Assembly: GCA_027490095.1 (NCBI GenBank)
Contig: JAIXYT010000010.1
Location: forward strand, 1-59,017
From: Sphingomonadales bacterium
GTDB lineage: Bacteria > Pseudomonadota > Alphaproteobacteria > Sphingomonadales > Sphingomonadaceae
Length of the DNA stretch: 59,017 nucleotides
Direction: 5' to 3'
The notes beneath the pieces were generated by a model that searched no databases, had not been told where the DNA came from, and saw only the letters and a list, made by a program, of their open reading frames with translations. The position numbers were made by a program, and so were the translations under genes. Below, piece by piece: positions 9,486 to 17,968 of this stretch. Positions within the stretch are counted from its first letter, which is position 1. Each line of letters opens with the position of its first letter.

Positions 9486-10343
9486 ATGGCAATTCTCGGA
9501 TTCGCAGGGCTCGGCGTGATGGGCTGGCCCATGGCCCGGCATCTCGCGGCTGCAGGCCACACCGTCCGCGTCTTCAACCGCAGCCCGGAAAAGGCCACCC
9601 GCTTCGCCGGTGCCTATGGCGCAACCGCCTGCCCAACCGCAGCCGAGGCCGCCGATGGCGCAGACGCCTTCATAGCCTGCGTCGGCAACGACGACGACAT
9701 CCGCGAGGTGACCGGCGGCAAGGACGGCGCCTTCCAGTCCCTGCCCCAAGGCGCACTGTTCATCGATCACAGCACCGTGTCCGCCAGCCTCGCCCGCGAA
9801 CTTGCAGAACGCAACCCCGCGATCCGCTGCGTCGACGCCCCAGTCTCCGGCGGCCAGGCCGGTGCAGAGGCCGGCCAGCTCGCCATCATGTGCGGCGGCG
9901 ACGAAGCCGCGGTGGAAGCTGCCCGCCCGATCCTCGAATGCTATGGCCGCCGCGTCGTGCGCATCGGACCGCCCGGCCACGGCCAGCTCGCCAAATGCGC
10001 GAACCAGATCGCGATTGCCGGCCTGGTGCAGGGCCTCGCCGAGTCCCTGCATTTCGCAATGAAGGCCGGCCTTGACACCGAGGCACTGCTCGACGCCATC
10101 GGCCAGGGCGCCGCGCAGAGCTGGCAGATGGACAACCGGGCCCGAACCATGGTGCAGGGCAAGTTCGATTTCGGCTTCGCGGTGGAACTGATGCGCAAGG
10201 ATCTCGGCCTCGTGCTCGAAGAAGCCCGCCGGAACGGCGCAAGCCTCCCGGTCGCGGCACTTGTCGACCAGTTCTACGCCGACCTCATGAAGATGGGCGG
10301 CGCCCGCCACGACACCTCGTCCCTCATCCGGAGGCTCGGTTGA
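9486..10343 (+). CDS. NAD(P)-dependent beta-hydroxyacid dehydrogenase (3-hydroxyisobutyrate dehydrogenase-like)
   Basis: The 285-aa protein has an N-terminal Rossmann motif (GLGVMG, residues 8-13), the substrate signature DAPVSGGQAGAEAG and the catalytic lysine in GHGQLAKCAN. It belongs to the family oxidising 3-hydroxyisobutyrate, tartronate semialdehyde or related beta-hydroxyacids in the cytoplasm. Its stop overlaps the start of the exported amidohydrolase gene (TGATG), so the two form a coupled pair. The substrate is not decided by sequence. Confidence 0.85.
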   Translation: MAILGFAGLGVMGWPMARHLAAAGHTVRVFNRSPEKATRFAGAYGATACPTAAEAADGADAFIACVGNDDDIREVTGGKDGAFQSLPQGALFIDHSTVSASLARELAERNPAIRCVDAPVSGGQAGAEAGQLAIMCGGDEAAVEAARPILECYGRRVVRIGPPGHGQLAKCANQIAIAGLVQGLAESLHFAMKAGLDTEALLDAIGQGAAQSWQMDNRARTMVQGKFDFGFAVELMRKDLGLVLEEARRNGASLPVAALVDQFYADLMKMGGARHDTSSLIRRLG

Positions 10344-12010
10344 TGCGCCTGCTCCTTGCGGCCGTGCTGGCTGCGACATGCCTTGCGTCCGCGCCGGCCG
10401 ACGCCGCCAAGACGCTGATCGTCAACGCCAACGGCTATACCCTGGATGCGCAAGGCAATCTCCGCCGGTTCAACACCCTGTTCGTCGGCGACGACGGCAA
10501 GGTGCTCGCGATCCTGCCGCGCGGGTCCGCCGAACCCAAGCTCGCCGCCGGCGACTACAAGCTCGATGCGAAGGGCCGCACCCTCTTCCCCGGCCTGATC
10601 GACGCGCACGGCCATGTGATGGGCCTCGCCGTGGGCCTGCGCCAGCTGGACCTCACCCCCGCCACCTCGCTTGCCGACGCGCAGGCCCGCATCACGGCCC
10701 ATGCCGCAAAGCAGACGACCGCGCGCTGGATCCGCGGCCGCGGGTGGAACCAGGTTGTCTGGAACCTCGGCCGCTTCCCCACGACCGCCGAACTCGATGC
10801 CGCCCACGCCGAACGCCCGGTCTGGCTAGAGCGGGTGGACGGCCATGCGGGCTGGGCCAACAGCGCGGCTATGAAGGCCGCAGGGATCACCCGGGCCTCG
10901 AAAGACCCCCCGGGCGGGCGCATCATCCGCGACGCGGCCGGCAACCCGACCGGCGTGTTCGTCGATTCCGCCATGGCCCTCATCGAGAAGGCCGCCCCTC
11001 CGCCATCCGCCGGCGAGCGGGAAAAGGGCTTCGAAGCCGCCCTCGAATACATGGCCTCGCTCGGGCTCACCGGTGTCCACGACATGGGCACCACGCCCGA
11101 GGACTGGGCCCTGTTCCGCAGCTTCGGTGACGCGGGCCGTCTCACGGTCCGCATCACCTCCTACGCGGCCGGCATGGAGTCGATGGAGGCGATCGCCCCA
11201 CTCAGGCCCACGCCCTGGCTCTATCAGGATCGCCTCGCCCTCAAGGGCATCAAGCTCTACACCGATGGCGCACTCGGCAGCCGCGGCGCCTGGATGCTCC
11301 TGCCCTACACCGACGAGCCCGGAACGAGGGGGCTCAGCTTCGTCGACGACACCAAGCAGAAGAACCTCTTCAGCCGCGCGAATTTCCTCGGCTATCAGGT
11401 CGCCGTCCACGCCATCGGCGACGCAGCCAACCGCCAGGCGCTCGACAGCTTCGCCGAAATCCGCCCGACCTATGGCGACACGTTCCGCAACCGGATCGAG
11501 CATGCCCAGGTGGTGGACCCGGTCGACATCCCGCGGTTTGCCGAGCTGAAGATCATCGCCTCGGTCCAGCCCACCCACGCCACGTCCGACAAGGCGATGG
11601 CCGAGGACCGCATCGGCGCCCAGCGCCTCGAAGGCGCCTATGCCTGGCGCACGTTCCTGAAATCGGGCGCCCGCATCGCGCTCGGCTCGGATTTCCCGGT
11701 TGAACCGGTCAATCCCTTCTGGGGCCTGCACGCCGCCGTCACCCGGCAGGACCGTGACGACCAACCACCGGGTGGCTGGCGGCCGCAGGAGGCGCTCACG
11801 CTCCAGCAGGCGCTCGCCGGCTTCACGGTCGACGCAGCATGGGCCGGCCACATGGACGGCAGGGCAGGGGCGCTTACCGAGGGCCATTGGGCCGACTTCC
11901 TGTTTCTCGATCGCGACCCCTTCACCATCGGCCCGGCCGAGCTGAAGCAGGTCGGTGTCGAGGAAACCTGGCTCGCAGGCAAGCGGGTATTCGTGAAGAA
12001 ACCGAATTGA
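10343..12010 (+). CDS. Exported metal-dependent amidohydrolase (YtcJ-like)
   Basis: The 555-aa product starts with a clear signal peptide (about residues 1-22, ending ADAA). It has the amidohydrolase-3 architecture: metal-binding H89 and H91 in DAHGHV, a later His in VHAIGDAA, RIEHAQ, and the final Asp in LGSDFPVEP. Family members hydrolyse C-N bonds of amides or ring imides; here the enzyme would be periplasmic. A TTG one codon upstream is also in frame, but the ATG overlapping the preceding stop is the natural start. Its substrate is unknown. Confidence 0.85.
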   Translation: MRLLLAAVLAATCLASAPADAAKTLIVNANGYTLDAQGNLRRFNTLFVGDDGKVLAILPRGSAEPKLAAGDYKLDAKGRTLFPGLIDAHGHVMGLAVGLRQLDLTPATSLADAQARITAHAAKQTTARWIRGRGWNQVVWNLGRFPTTAELDAAHAERPVWLERVDGHAGWANSAAMKAAGITRASKDPPGGRIIRDAAGNPTGVFVDSAMALIEKAAPPPSAGEREKGFEAALEYMASLGLTGVHDMGTTPEDWALFRSFGDAGRLTVRITSYAAGMESMEAIAPLRPTPWLYQDRLALKGIKLYTDGALGSRGAWMLLPYTDEPGTRGLSFVDDTKQKNLFSRANFLGYQVAVHAIGDAANRQALDSFAEIRPTYGDTFRNRIEHAQVVDPVDIPRFAELKIIASVQPTHATSDKAMAEDRIGAQRLEGAYAWRTFLKSGARIALGSDFPVEPVNPFWGLHAAVTRQDRDDQPPGGWRPQEALTLQQALAGFTVDAAWAGHMDGRAGALTEGHWADFLFLDRDPFTIGPAELKQVGVEETWLAGKRVFVKKPN

Positions 12011-12028
12011 AGACGTCTTCCAACGTCC

Positions 12029-12772
12029 TCAGGCAGCAGCAGAAAGCGTCGCCGCCCCATCCTTCGCCAGCTTCAGCCGGGTCAATCCCGGCCCCATGCC
12101 CTTCAGCGCGTCGGCGATGGCGTCCGCCACCACGTCCGGCGTCTTCAGCGTGTTCGGATCCTCGCCAGGAAAGGCGCGTGCCCGCATCGTCGTGCGGGTT
12201 CCGCCCGGATCCACCAGCAGCGCGTTCACGCCCAGCGCCCGCATCTCTTCGGCATAGACGCCGATCATGTTCTCCAGCGCCGCCTTGGAGGCCGAATAGG
12301 GGCCCCAATAGGCCTCGGCCCGGCTTGCAACCGACGAGGTGACGGCGACAACCGCCCCGCGGCCCAGCCGAAGCATGCCGTCGAACGCCCGGATCAGCCG
12401 CCACTGCGCCGTCACATTCAGCGCCATGACCGTGTCGAACTCCTTCGGGCTCGCATGGGCAAGCGGCGACAGCGTGCCCAGCGTCGCTGCGTTCAGCACC
12501 AGCAGATCCAGCGACTGCCAGCGCCCGCCGATGGCAGCGCCCAGCCGGTCGATGTCCTCGCCGTTCATCAGGTCCACGGGCGCAATGGTGGCCGTGCCGC
12601 CGGCCGCGTGGATCGCATCCTCGGTCGCGATCAGCCCGCTTTCGCTGCGCGCCGTCAGCACCACATGATAGCCGTCACCCGCCAGCCGGATCGCGGTCGC
12701 GGCCCCGATCCCGCGGCTCGCGCCCGTCACCACCGCCAGCCTCTGCCGCCCCTCGTCACGCTCGACAGTCAT
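12029..12772 (-). CDS. Short-chain dehydrogenase/reductase
   Basis: A 247-aa classical SDR with the cofactor motif TGASRGIG (16-23), Asn94 in NAA, Ser146/147 and the catalytic Y159-x3-K163 in YSASK. It reduces or oxidises a carbonyl/alcohol with NAD(P)H in the cytoplasm; the substrate is not evident. It immediately follows purF. A GTG six bases upstream overlaps the purF stop (GTGA) and may be the true start, so the two are probably translationally coupled. The 3' end faces the amidohydrolase gene at 18 bases. Confidence 0.85.
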   Translation of the reverse strand: MTVERDEGRQRLAVVTGASRGIGAATAIRLAGDGYHVVLTARSESGLIATEDAIHAAGGTATIAPVDLMNGEDIDRLGAAIGGRWQSLDLLVLNAATLGTLSPLAHASPKEFDTVMALNVTAQWRLIRAFDGMLRLGRGAVVAVTSSVASRAEAYWGPYSASKAALENMIGVYAEEMRALGVNALLVDPGGTRTTMRARAFPGEDPNTLKTPDVVADAIADALKGMGPGLTRLKLAKDGAATLSAAA

Positions 12773-12774
12773 GC

Positions 12775-14277
12775 TCACACGCGCCTTTCCGCAATAAGCC
12801 CCAGCTGCGGCCCGGCTTCCACCGCCTCCTGGTCCGTCAGCCGCGTCGGGTAATCCCCGGTGAAGCAGGCATCGCAATATTGCGGGGCGTTGGCGATCCG
12901 CGCCGTTTCGCCCAGCGCGCGATAGAGGCCGTCAATCGAGATGAAGGCCAGGCTGTCGGCGCCGATGTAGCTGCGCATGGCCTCGATATCCATCTGCGCT
13001 GCCAGCAGCTTGTGCCGCTCGGGCGTATCCACGCCATAGAAGCAGCTGTTCATGGTCGGCGGGCTCGCCACCCGCAGATGCACTTCGGCAGCGCCTGCCT
13101 CGCGCAGCATGTGCACGATCTTCACGCTGGTCGTGCCGCGCACCACCGAATCGTCGATCAGCACCAGCCGTTTGCCCTGGATCATCGCCCGGTTGGCATT
13201 GTGCTTCAGCTTCACGCCCAGGTGGCGGATCTGGTCCCCGGGCTGGATGAAGGTCCGCCCCACATAGTGCGAACGGATGATGCCCAGTTCGAACGGAATG
13301 CCTGCCGCCTGCGCATAGCCGATTGCGGCCGGCGTGCCCGAATCCGGCACCGGCACCACCATGTCGGCGTCCACCGGCGATTCCGCCGCAAGCTCCGCCC
13401 CGATGGATTTCCGCACCTGATAGACCGACAGCCCGTCCGAAAAGCTGTCCGGCCGCGAGAAATAGACCTGCTCGAAGATGCAGGGCCGCGCCTTCACCGG
13501 CGTGAACGGCTTCAGCGACTTGAGGCCCTCGCCGTTGATCACCACCAGCTCACCCGGCTCGATCGAGCGGATGAAGCTCGCCCCCACGATGTCGAGCGCC
13601 ACCGTTTCCGAGGCCAGGATCCAGGCCTCGCCCAGCTTTCCCAGCACCAGCGGCCGGATGCCCAGCGGGTCGCGACAGGCGATCAGGCCCTCCTTGGTCA
13701 GGCAGATCAGCGAATAGGCGCCCTCCACCTGTTTCAGGGCGTCGATGAAGCGGTCCAGCAGCGTCCGGAAGCTGGAAGTCGCGACCAGGTGGATGATCAC
13801 CTCGGTGTCGGATGTCGACTGGAAGATCGAACCGCGCCGGATCAGCTCCGCCTTCAGCGTCATCGCATTGGAAAGATTGCCATTGTGCGCAACAGCAAAG
13901 CCCCCTGCCGCAAGGTCGGCATACAGCGGCTGCACGTTCCGCAGCGCCGTCTCGCCGGTCGTCGAATAGCGGTTGTGGCCGATCGCGGCATGGCCCTCCA
14001 GCCGGTCGATCACATCCGGCCGGTCGAAGTTACCGGCCACATGCCCCATTGCCCGGTGCACATGGAACTCCGCGCCGTCGTAGCTGACGATGCCGGCCGC
14101 TTCCTGGCCCCGGTGCTGCAGCGCATGAAGGCCCAGCGCCACCATGGCCGAGGCCTGGGTTGCACCCCAGACGCCGAACACGCCGCACTCCTCGCGCAGC
14201 TTGTCGTCATCAAACGGATCGGTCGTCCACGGCAGGCCCACGCTGCTGCCAGTCGCCGGTGCTTCTGCCTGTGCCAT
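12775..14277 (-). CDS. purF: Amidophosphoribosyltransferase (Fe-S, propeptide type)
   Basis: This 500-aa enzyme commits PRPP to purine synthesis by transferring ammonia from glutamine. The N-terminal nucleophile is Cys31 in REECGVFG, so a 30-residue propeptide must be removed. The PRPP loop is LIDDSVVRGTTS. Cysteines in ARPCIFEQ, NSCFYG and YCDACF match the four [4Fe-4S] ligands of the Bacillus-type enzyme, which protect it until oxygen inactivates it. It is divergent from hisI over 102 bases, and an SDR gene is coupled downstream. Confidence 0.96.
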   Translation of the reverse strand: MAQAEAPATGSSVGLPWTTDPFDDDKLREECGVFGVWGATQASAMVALGLHALQHRGQEAAGIVSYDGAEFHVHRAMGHVAGNFDRPDVIDRLEGHAAIGHNRYSTTGETALRNVQPLYADLAAGGFAVAHNGNLSNAMTLKAELIRRGSIFQSTSDTEVIIHLVATSSFRTLLDRFIDALKQVEGAYSLICLTKEGLIACRDPLGIRPLVLGKLGEAWILASETVALDIVGASFIRSIEPGELVVINGEGLKSLKPFTPVKARPCIFEQVYFSRPDSFSDGLSVYQVRKSIGAELAAESPVDADMVVPVPDSGTPAAIGYAQAAGIPFELGIIRSHYVGRTFIQPGDQIRHLGVKLKHNANRAMIQGKRLVLIDDSVVRGTTSVKIVHMLREAGAAEVHLRVASPPTMNSCFYGVDTPERHKLLAAQMDIEAMRSYIGADSLAFISIDGLYRALGETARIANAPQYCDACFTGDYPTRLTDQEAVEAGPQLGLIAERRV

Positions 14278-14379
14278 GATGCCTGCCTGTCTTGTGAGCC
14301 GCGCGCTGCGCCGCCATGTAGGGGCTCCGGCGGCATTTGTCGCTACCCGATGTGTCATCAAGAGGTCATTGTTCCCCGC

Positions 14380-14721
14380 ATGGCAGACATGTTCCAGCCG
14401 AAGTTCGATGCCCAGGGCCTGGTCACGGCGGTCGTCAGCCATGCCGAAACCGGTGCGCCGCTGATGGTCGCGCACATGAACGCCGAGGCCATCGAGCGGA
14501 CCCGCCGGACGGGCCGGGCGCACTTCTGGTCCCGCAGCCGGCAGTCGCTCTGGCTGAAGGGGGAAACGTCGGGCCATTATCTCGACGTGCAGGAAATCCT
14601 GGTGGATTGCGACCAGGACTGCCTGTGGCTGAAGGCGCTTCCCGCAGGCCCGGCCTGCCACACGGGCGCACCCGGCTGCTTCTTCCGGCGCCTGACGGCG
14701 GACGGCCTGGAAGCGGCTTGA
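14380..14721 (+). CDS. hisI: Phosphoribosyl-AMP cyclohydrolase
   Basis: The 113-aa stand-alone HisI domain opens the adenine ring of PR-AMP in histidine synthesis. The Zn/Mg site residues are visible in DCDQDCLWLKA and in the Cys of PACHTG; HFWSRSRQSLW is the family core. No HisE domain is fused. An earlier in-frame ATG would overlap purF and is not supported. The gene lies apart from other his genes in this window, and its stop overlaps the next start. Confidence 0.95.
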   Translation: MADMFQPKFDAQGLVTAVVSHAETGAPLMVAHMNAEAIERTRRTGRAHFWSRSRQSLWLKGETSGHYLDVQEILVDCDQDCLWLKALPAGPACHTGAPGCFFRRLTADGLEAA

Positions 14722-15368
14722 CGGCAGCAACCATCCTCTTCGCGGGCGCGACCGGCCTTGTCGGAAGCCGCACGCTCCCGCTGCTGCTGCAGGATGGCCA
14801 CACGGTCCTTGCGCTCGGCCGACGTCCCACGGGCCGGTCCCATCCGGCGCTCAAGGATCAGCACTGCGATTTCACCCACATCCCGCCCCTGCCGCCGGCC
14901 GATGTGGCGGTGTGCACGCTCGGCACGACGATTCGCGCTGCCGGCAGCCAGGCCGCCTTCCGGGCGGTGGACCATGCCGCCGTGCTCGCCTTTGCCCGCG
15001 CCGCACAGGCCGCCGGGGCCCGCCAGGCGATCGTGGTGACAGCCGTCGGCGCAAGCCCCTCGGCGGCCGCCTTCTACAGCCGCGTCAAGGGCGAGACCGA
15101 GCGCGACCTCGAAGGCCTGAGCTTCCCTCGACTCGATATCCTGCGCCCCGGGCTCATCCTCGGCCCCCGCGACGACCGTCGCCCGGTCGAATCCCTGATG
15201 CAGGCGCTGGCACCGGTTCTGAACCCCCTGCTGGTCGGCTCGCTGGGTCGTTACGGCGCGATCCCGGCCGATACGATCGCCGGGGCGATCCGCCGGTTGA
15301 TCGGGCAGCAGGGCAGGGGCCGCTTTGTGCACGAGAACGCGGCGCTGAAGACCCTGTCCGCAGCCTGA
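14718..15368 (+). CDS. TIP30/HTATIP2-like NAD(P)-binding oxidoreductase
   Basis: The 216-aa protein has an atypical SDR fold with GATGLVG at the N-terminus, CTLGTT...GSQAAFRAVDHAAV, the active-site-like FYSRVKGE and LRPGLILGPRDD. These segments match the HTATIP2/TIP30 group. The likely start is TTG at 14718, overlapping the hisI stop (TTGA); no ATG gives the complete Rossmann motif. Substrate and role are unknown in bacteria. Confidence 0.75.
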   Translation: MTAATILFAGATGLVGSRTLPLLLQDGHTVLALGRRPTGRSHPALKDQHCDFTHIPPLPPADVAVCTLGTTIRAAGSQAAFRAVDHAAVLAFARAAQAAGARQAIVVTAVGASPSAAAFYSRVKGETERDLEGLSFPRLDILRPGLILGPRDDRRPVESLMQALAPVLNPLLVGSLGRYGAIPADTIAGAIRRLIGQQGRGRFVHENAALKTLSAA

Positions 15369-15406
15369 CCGATCTTGCGCAGCCTGACGGATATCCACAG
15401 CCTGAC
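15361..15406. repeat. Phased CAGCCTGAC direct repeats
   Basis: CAGCCTGAC occurs at 15361, 15380 and 15398, spacing 19 and 18 bases. The first copy contains the stop codon of the preceding gene. The roughly two-turn spacing would place copies on one helix face, so a protein-binding role is conceivable; a local duplication of the gene's 3' end is equally likely. Confidence 0.5.
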
Positions 15407-15411
15407 AGAGT

Positions 15412-15431
15412 GTCATGTCACGATTCATGAC
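15412..15431. promoter_or_regulatory. Inverted repeat GTCATG-N8-CATGAC
   Basis: Perfect 6-bp arms (15412-15417 and 15426-15431) flank an 8-bp spacer in the gap between the TIP30-like gene and the MerR gene. It has the form of an operator, but no regulator can be assigned. It is too weak and lacks the T-run expected of a terminator. Confidence 0.35.
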
Positions 15432-15617
15432 TAAACTTTGGCAGGGAGTTGCCGTATGGACGCTGCATCGAGGTCCCGGCAGGGCCGGACCACCTCCCTT
15501 CAGGGTCGGAAAACCGCCGTCCCGCTGCCCGGCACCTGCCGGCGCAGCGGGCGGTCTGGTGCGTTCGGAACCCGCCGCATGCCGGGCGCGTTCGGCCATC
15601 ATGGGTGCGCAGTCTGC

Positions 15618-15633
15618 TTGACGTGAACGTAAA
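15618..15633. promoter_or_regulatory. MerR-type operator (LiuR-like)
   Basis: TTGACGT-GA-ACGTAAA forms a 7-2-7 inverted repeat with one mismatch between the arms (TTGACGT versus TTTACGT). It sits 20 bases before the MerR gene's ATG. The form resembles sites I recall for LiuR, the MerR regulator of branched-chain and fatty acyl degradation in proteobacteria. Autoregulation and control of the downstream beta-oxidation genes is the natural inference. No second copy was found before the later genes of the cluster. Confidence 0.55.
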
Positions 15634-15652
15634 GGTGAGGCAATGCGACCCC

Positions 15653-16084
15653 ATGGGAACGGGAGGTCTCAGCCTGAGTCGCGACGATGCCGCGCAGCCG
15701 CCCGCAGCGGCCGATGGCGTCGAACCCGTCTTCACCATCACCGATCTCGCCCGCGAATTCGCCGTCACCTCGCGCACGCTGCGCTTCTACGAGGACGAGG
15801 GCCTGCTCCACCCCTTACGCCGCGGCACCACGCGCCTCTATTCCCGCGGCGACCGCGCCCGCCTCGCCTGGATCCTGCGCGGCCGCGCCGTCGGCTTCAG
15901 CCTCGCCGACATCCGCGACCTGCTCGACATGTATGCGCCGGGCAAGGCGCGCCGCCCGCAGCTCGAAGCAGCGCTGGGAAAGAGCCGCGAGCGCATTTCT
16001 GCTCTCATGGACCAGCGCGCCGCGATCGATGCCACGATCGCCGAACTGGAACATTTCTGCCGCACCATCGAACAAAAGCTCTGA
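15653..16084 (+). CDS. MerR-family regulator of the beta-oxidation cluster
   Basis: The 143-aa protein has an N-terminal winged helix (FTITDLAREFAVTSRTLRFY, EDEGLL, TRLYS) from about residue 27, a dimerisation helix and a C-terminal coiled coil. There is no conserved metal-binding Cys set, so an acyl-CoA or similar ligand is more likely than a metal. It lies 13 bases before an acyl-CoA dehydrogenase gene and just after a MerR-type inverted repeat. It resembles LiuR/CueR-type regulators; calling it the acyl-CoA-responsive regulator of this operon is inference from context. Confidence 0.85.
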   Translation: MGTGGLSLSRDDAAQPPAAADGVEPVFTITDLAREFAVTSRTLRFYEDEGLLHPLRRGTTRLYSRGDRARLAWILRGRAVGFSLADIRDLLDMYAPGKARRPQLEAALGKSRERISALMDQRAAIDATIAELEHFCRTIEQKL

Positions 16085-16097
16085 TCAGGAGACCGCA

Positions 16098-17900
16098 ATG
16101 CCAGCCACCTATCGCGCCCCCGTCAAGGACACCCAGTTCGTCCTGAAGCATGTGGTCGGGCTGGAACGCCACCGCAACCTGCCGGGCTTCGCCGACGCCA
16201 CGCCCGACATGGTGCAGGCCATCCTCGAGGAAGGCGCCAAGTTCGTCGAAGGCGTCCTCCACCCGCTGAACCAGGTGGGCGACAGGGAAGGCTGCACCCG
16301 CCACGCCGACGGCAGCGTCACCACCCCCACCGGTTTCAAACAGGCCTACGCCCAGTTCGTCGAAGGGGGATGGGGCACGCTGATGAGCCCGAAGGAATAT
16401 GGCGGCCAGGGGCTTCCCCATGTGCTCGGCTCGGCCTTCGAAGAGTATCAGACCAGCGCCAACATGGCCTTTTCCATGTACCCGGGCCTCACCCAGGGCG
16501 CCGTCAGCGCCATCTACGTCGCCGGTTCCGACGAGCAGAAGGCGAAATATCTCCCCAACATGATCTCCGGCCGCTGGACCGGCACGATGAACCTCACCGA
16601 ACCGCATTGCGGAACCGACCTCGGCCTCATCAAGACGCGCGCCGAACCGCAAGGCGACGGCAGCTGGAAGATCAGCGGCACCAAGATCTTCATCTCGTCG
16701 GGCGAACATGACCTCGCCGACAACATCGTCCATCTGGTTCTCGCGAAAACGCCGGGCGCACCCGACACCGTGAAGGGCATCTCGCTCTTCATCGTGCCGA
16801 AGTTCCTCGTGAACGAAGACGGCTCGCTGGGCGCCCGCAACAGCCTGTCCTGCGGCTCGATCGAGCACAAGATGGGCATCCACGGCAACTCGACCTGCGT
16901 GATGAACTACGACGGCGCCACCGGCTATCTCGTCGGCGAGGAAATGAAGGGCCTGAAGGCCATGTTCATCATGATGAACGTCGCCCGCCTGGGCGTCGGC
17001 GGCCAGGGCCTCGCCCAATCGGAAATCGCCTACCAGAACGCCGCGGCCTACGCGAAGGATCGCCTCCAGGGCCGCGCGCTCACCGGCCCGAAGCAGCCCG
17101 ACCAGAAGGCAGACAGCATCCTCGTCCACCCCGACGTCCGCCGCATGCTTCTGGATGCCCGCGCCTTCAACGAAGGCGCCCGCGCGCTCTGCCTCTGGGC
17201 CGCCCTCCAGGCAGACCTCTCCCACAAGGCGGAAACCGCCGAGGAGCGCGAAGCCGCCGACGACCTGCTCTCGCTCCTCACCCCCGTCATCAAGGCCTAC
17301 CTGACGGACGAGGGCTATGCCCACGCCACCAACGCCCAGCAGGTGTTCGGCGGCCACGGCTATATCCAGGAATGGGGCATGGAGCAGTTCGTCCGCGATG
17401 CCCGCATCGCGATGATCTACGAAGGTGCCAACGGCATCCAGGCGCTCGACCTCGTCGGCCGCAAGCTCGCCCAGAACGGCGGCCGGGCCTTGCGCGCCTT
17501 CCTCCAGATGGTCGACGGCGCCATCGCCGACGGCCGCGCCGACGCGGCGCTGAAACCCCACGCCGACGCGCTGTCCGATGCCAAGGCCAAGCTCGAACAG
17601 GCGACCTTCTGGCTGATGCAGAACGGCATGGCCAACCCCGACAACGCGGGCGCTGCCTCCACCCCCTATCTCCGCCTGATGGCTCTCGTCATCTTCGGCT
17701 ATTTCTGGCTGGTGATGGCCAAGGCCGCACAAGAGGCGCTGGCAGACGGCGCCGCCGATTTCGGTCGCGAATTCTATCAGGCCAAGCTGGTCACCGCCCG
17801 CCACTTCTTCGAACGCCAGCTGCCCGACGCCCATGGTCTCGCCGCAAAGGCAATGGCCGGCGCCGAAAACCTGATGGCGCTTCCTGCGGACGCTTTCTGA
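16098..17900 (+). CDS. Acyl-CoA dehydrogenase, 600-aa (DmdC/FadE5-like)
   Basis: This long acyl-CoA dehydrogenase removes two hydrogens from acyl-CoA, passing electrons to ETF. It has the FAD/substrate segment TEPHCGTDLGLIKT and the catalytic Glu442 in IYEGANGIQALDLVGRKL. A C-terminal extension of about 130 residues is typical of the 3-methylmercaptopropionyl-CoA dehydrogenase-like and FadE5-like subfamily. The ATG has an AGGAG ribosome site. It is the first enzyme of the cluster, followed by thiolase and the FadJ-type protein. The chain length preferred is not evident. Confidence 0.93.
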   Translation: MPATYRAPVKDTQFVLKHVVGLERHRNLPGFADATPDMVQAILEEGAKFVEGVLHPLNQVGDREGCTRHADGSVTTPTGFKQAYAQFVEGGWGTLMSPKEYGGQGLPHVLGSAFEEYQTSANMAFSMYPGLTQGAVSAIYVAGSDEQKAKYLPNMISGRWTGTMNLTEPHCGTDLGLIKTRAEPQGDGSWKISGTKIFISSGEHDLADNIVHLVLAKTPGAPDTVKGISLFIVPKFLVNEDGSLGARNSLSCGSIEHKMGIHGNSTCVMNYDGATGYLVGEEMKGLKAMFIMMNVARLGVGGQGLAQSEIAYQNAAAYAKDRLQGRALTGPKQPDQKADSILVHPDVRRMLLDARAFNEGARALCLWAALQADLSHKAETAEEREAADDLLSLLTPVIKAYLTDEGYAHATNAQQVFGGHGYIQEWGMEQFVRDARIAMIYEGANGIQALDLVGRKLAQNGGRALRAFLQMVDGAIADGRADAALKPHADALSDAKAKLEQATFWLMQNGMANPDNAGAASTPYLRLMALVIFGYFWLVMAKAAQEALADGAADFGREFYQAKLVTARHFFERQLPDAHGLAAKAMAGAENLMALPADAF

Positions 17901-17914
17901 CCTTTGCATCAGCT

Positions 17915-17931
17915 TGCCCGGGCGCCGGGCA
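17915..17931 (+). other. Intercistronic hairpin
   Basis: TGCCCGG-GCG-CCGGGCA gives a 7-bp perfect GC stem with a 3-base loop between the acyl-CoA dehydrogenase and thiolase genes. There is no T-run after it, so it is more likely an mRNA-stabilising or processing element than a terminator. Confidence 0.45.
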
Positions 17932-17968
17932 GGCCTAACGAGACACGGTTCCTTTTGGGAGAGAGACA

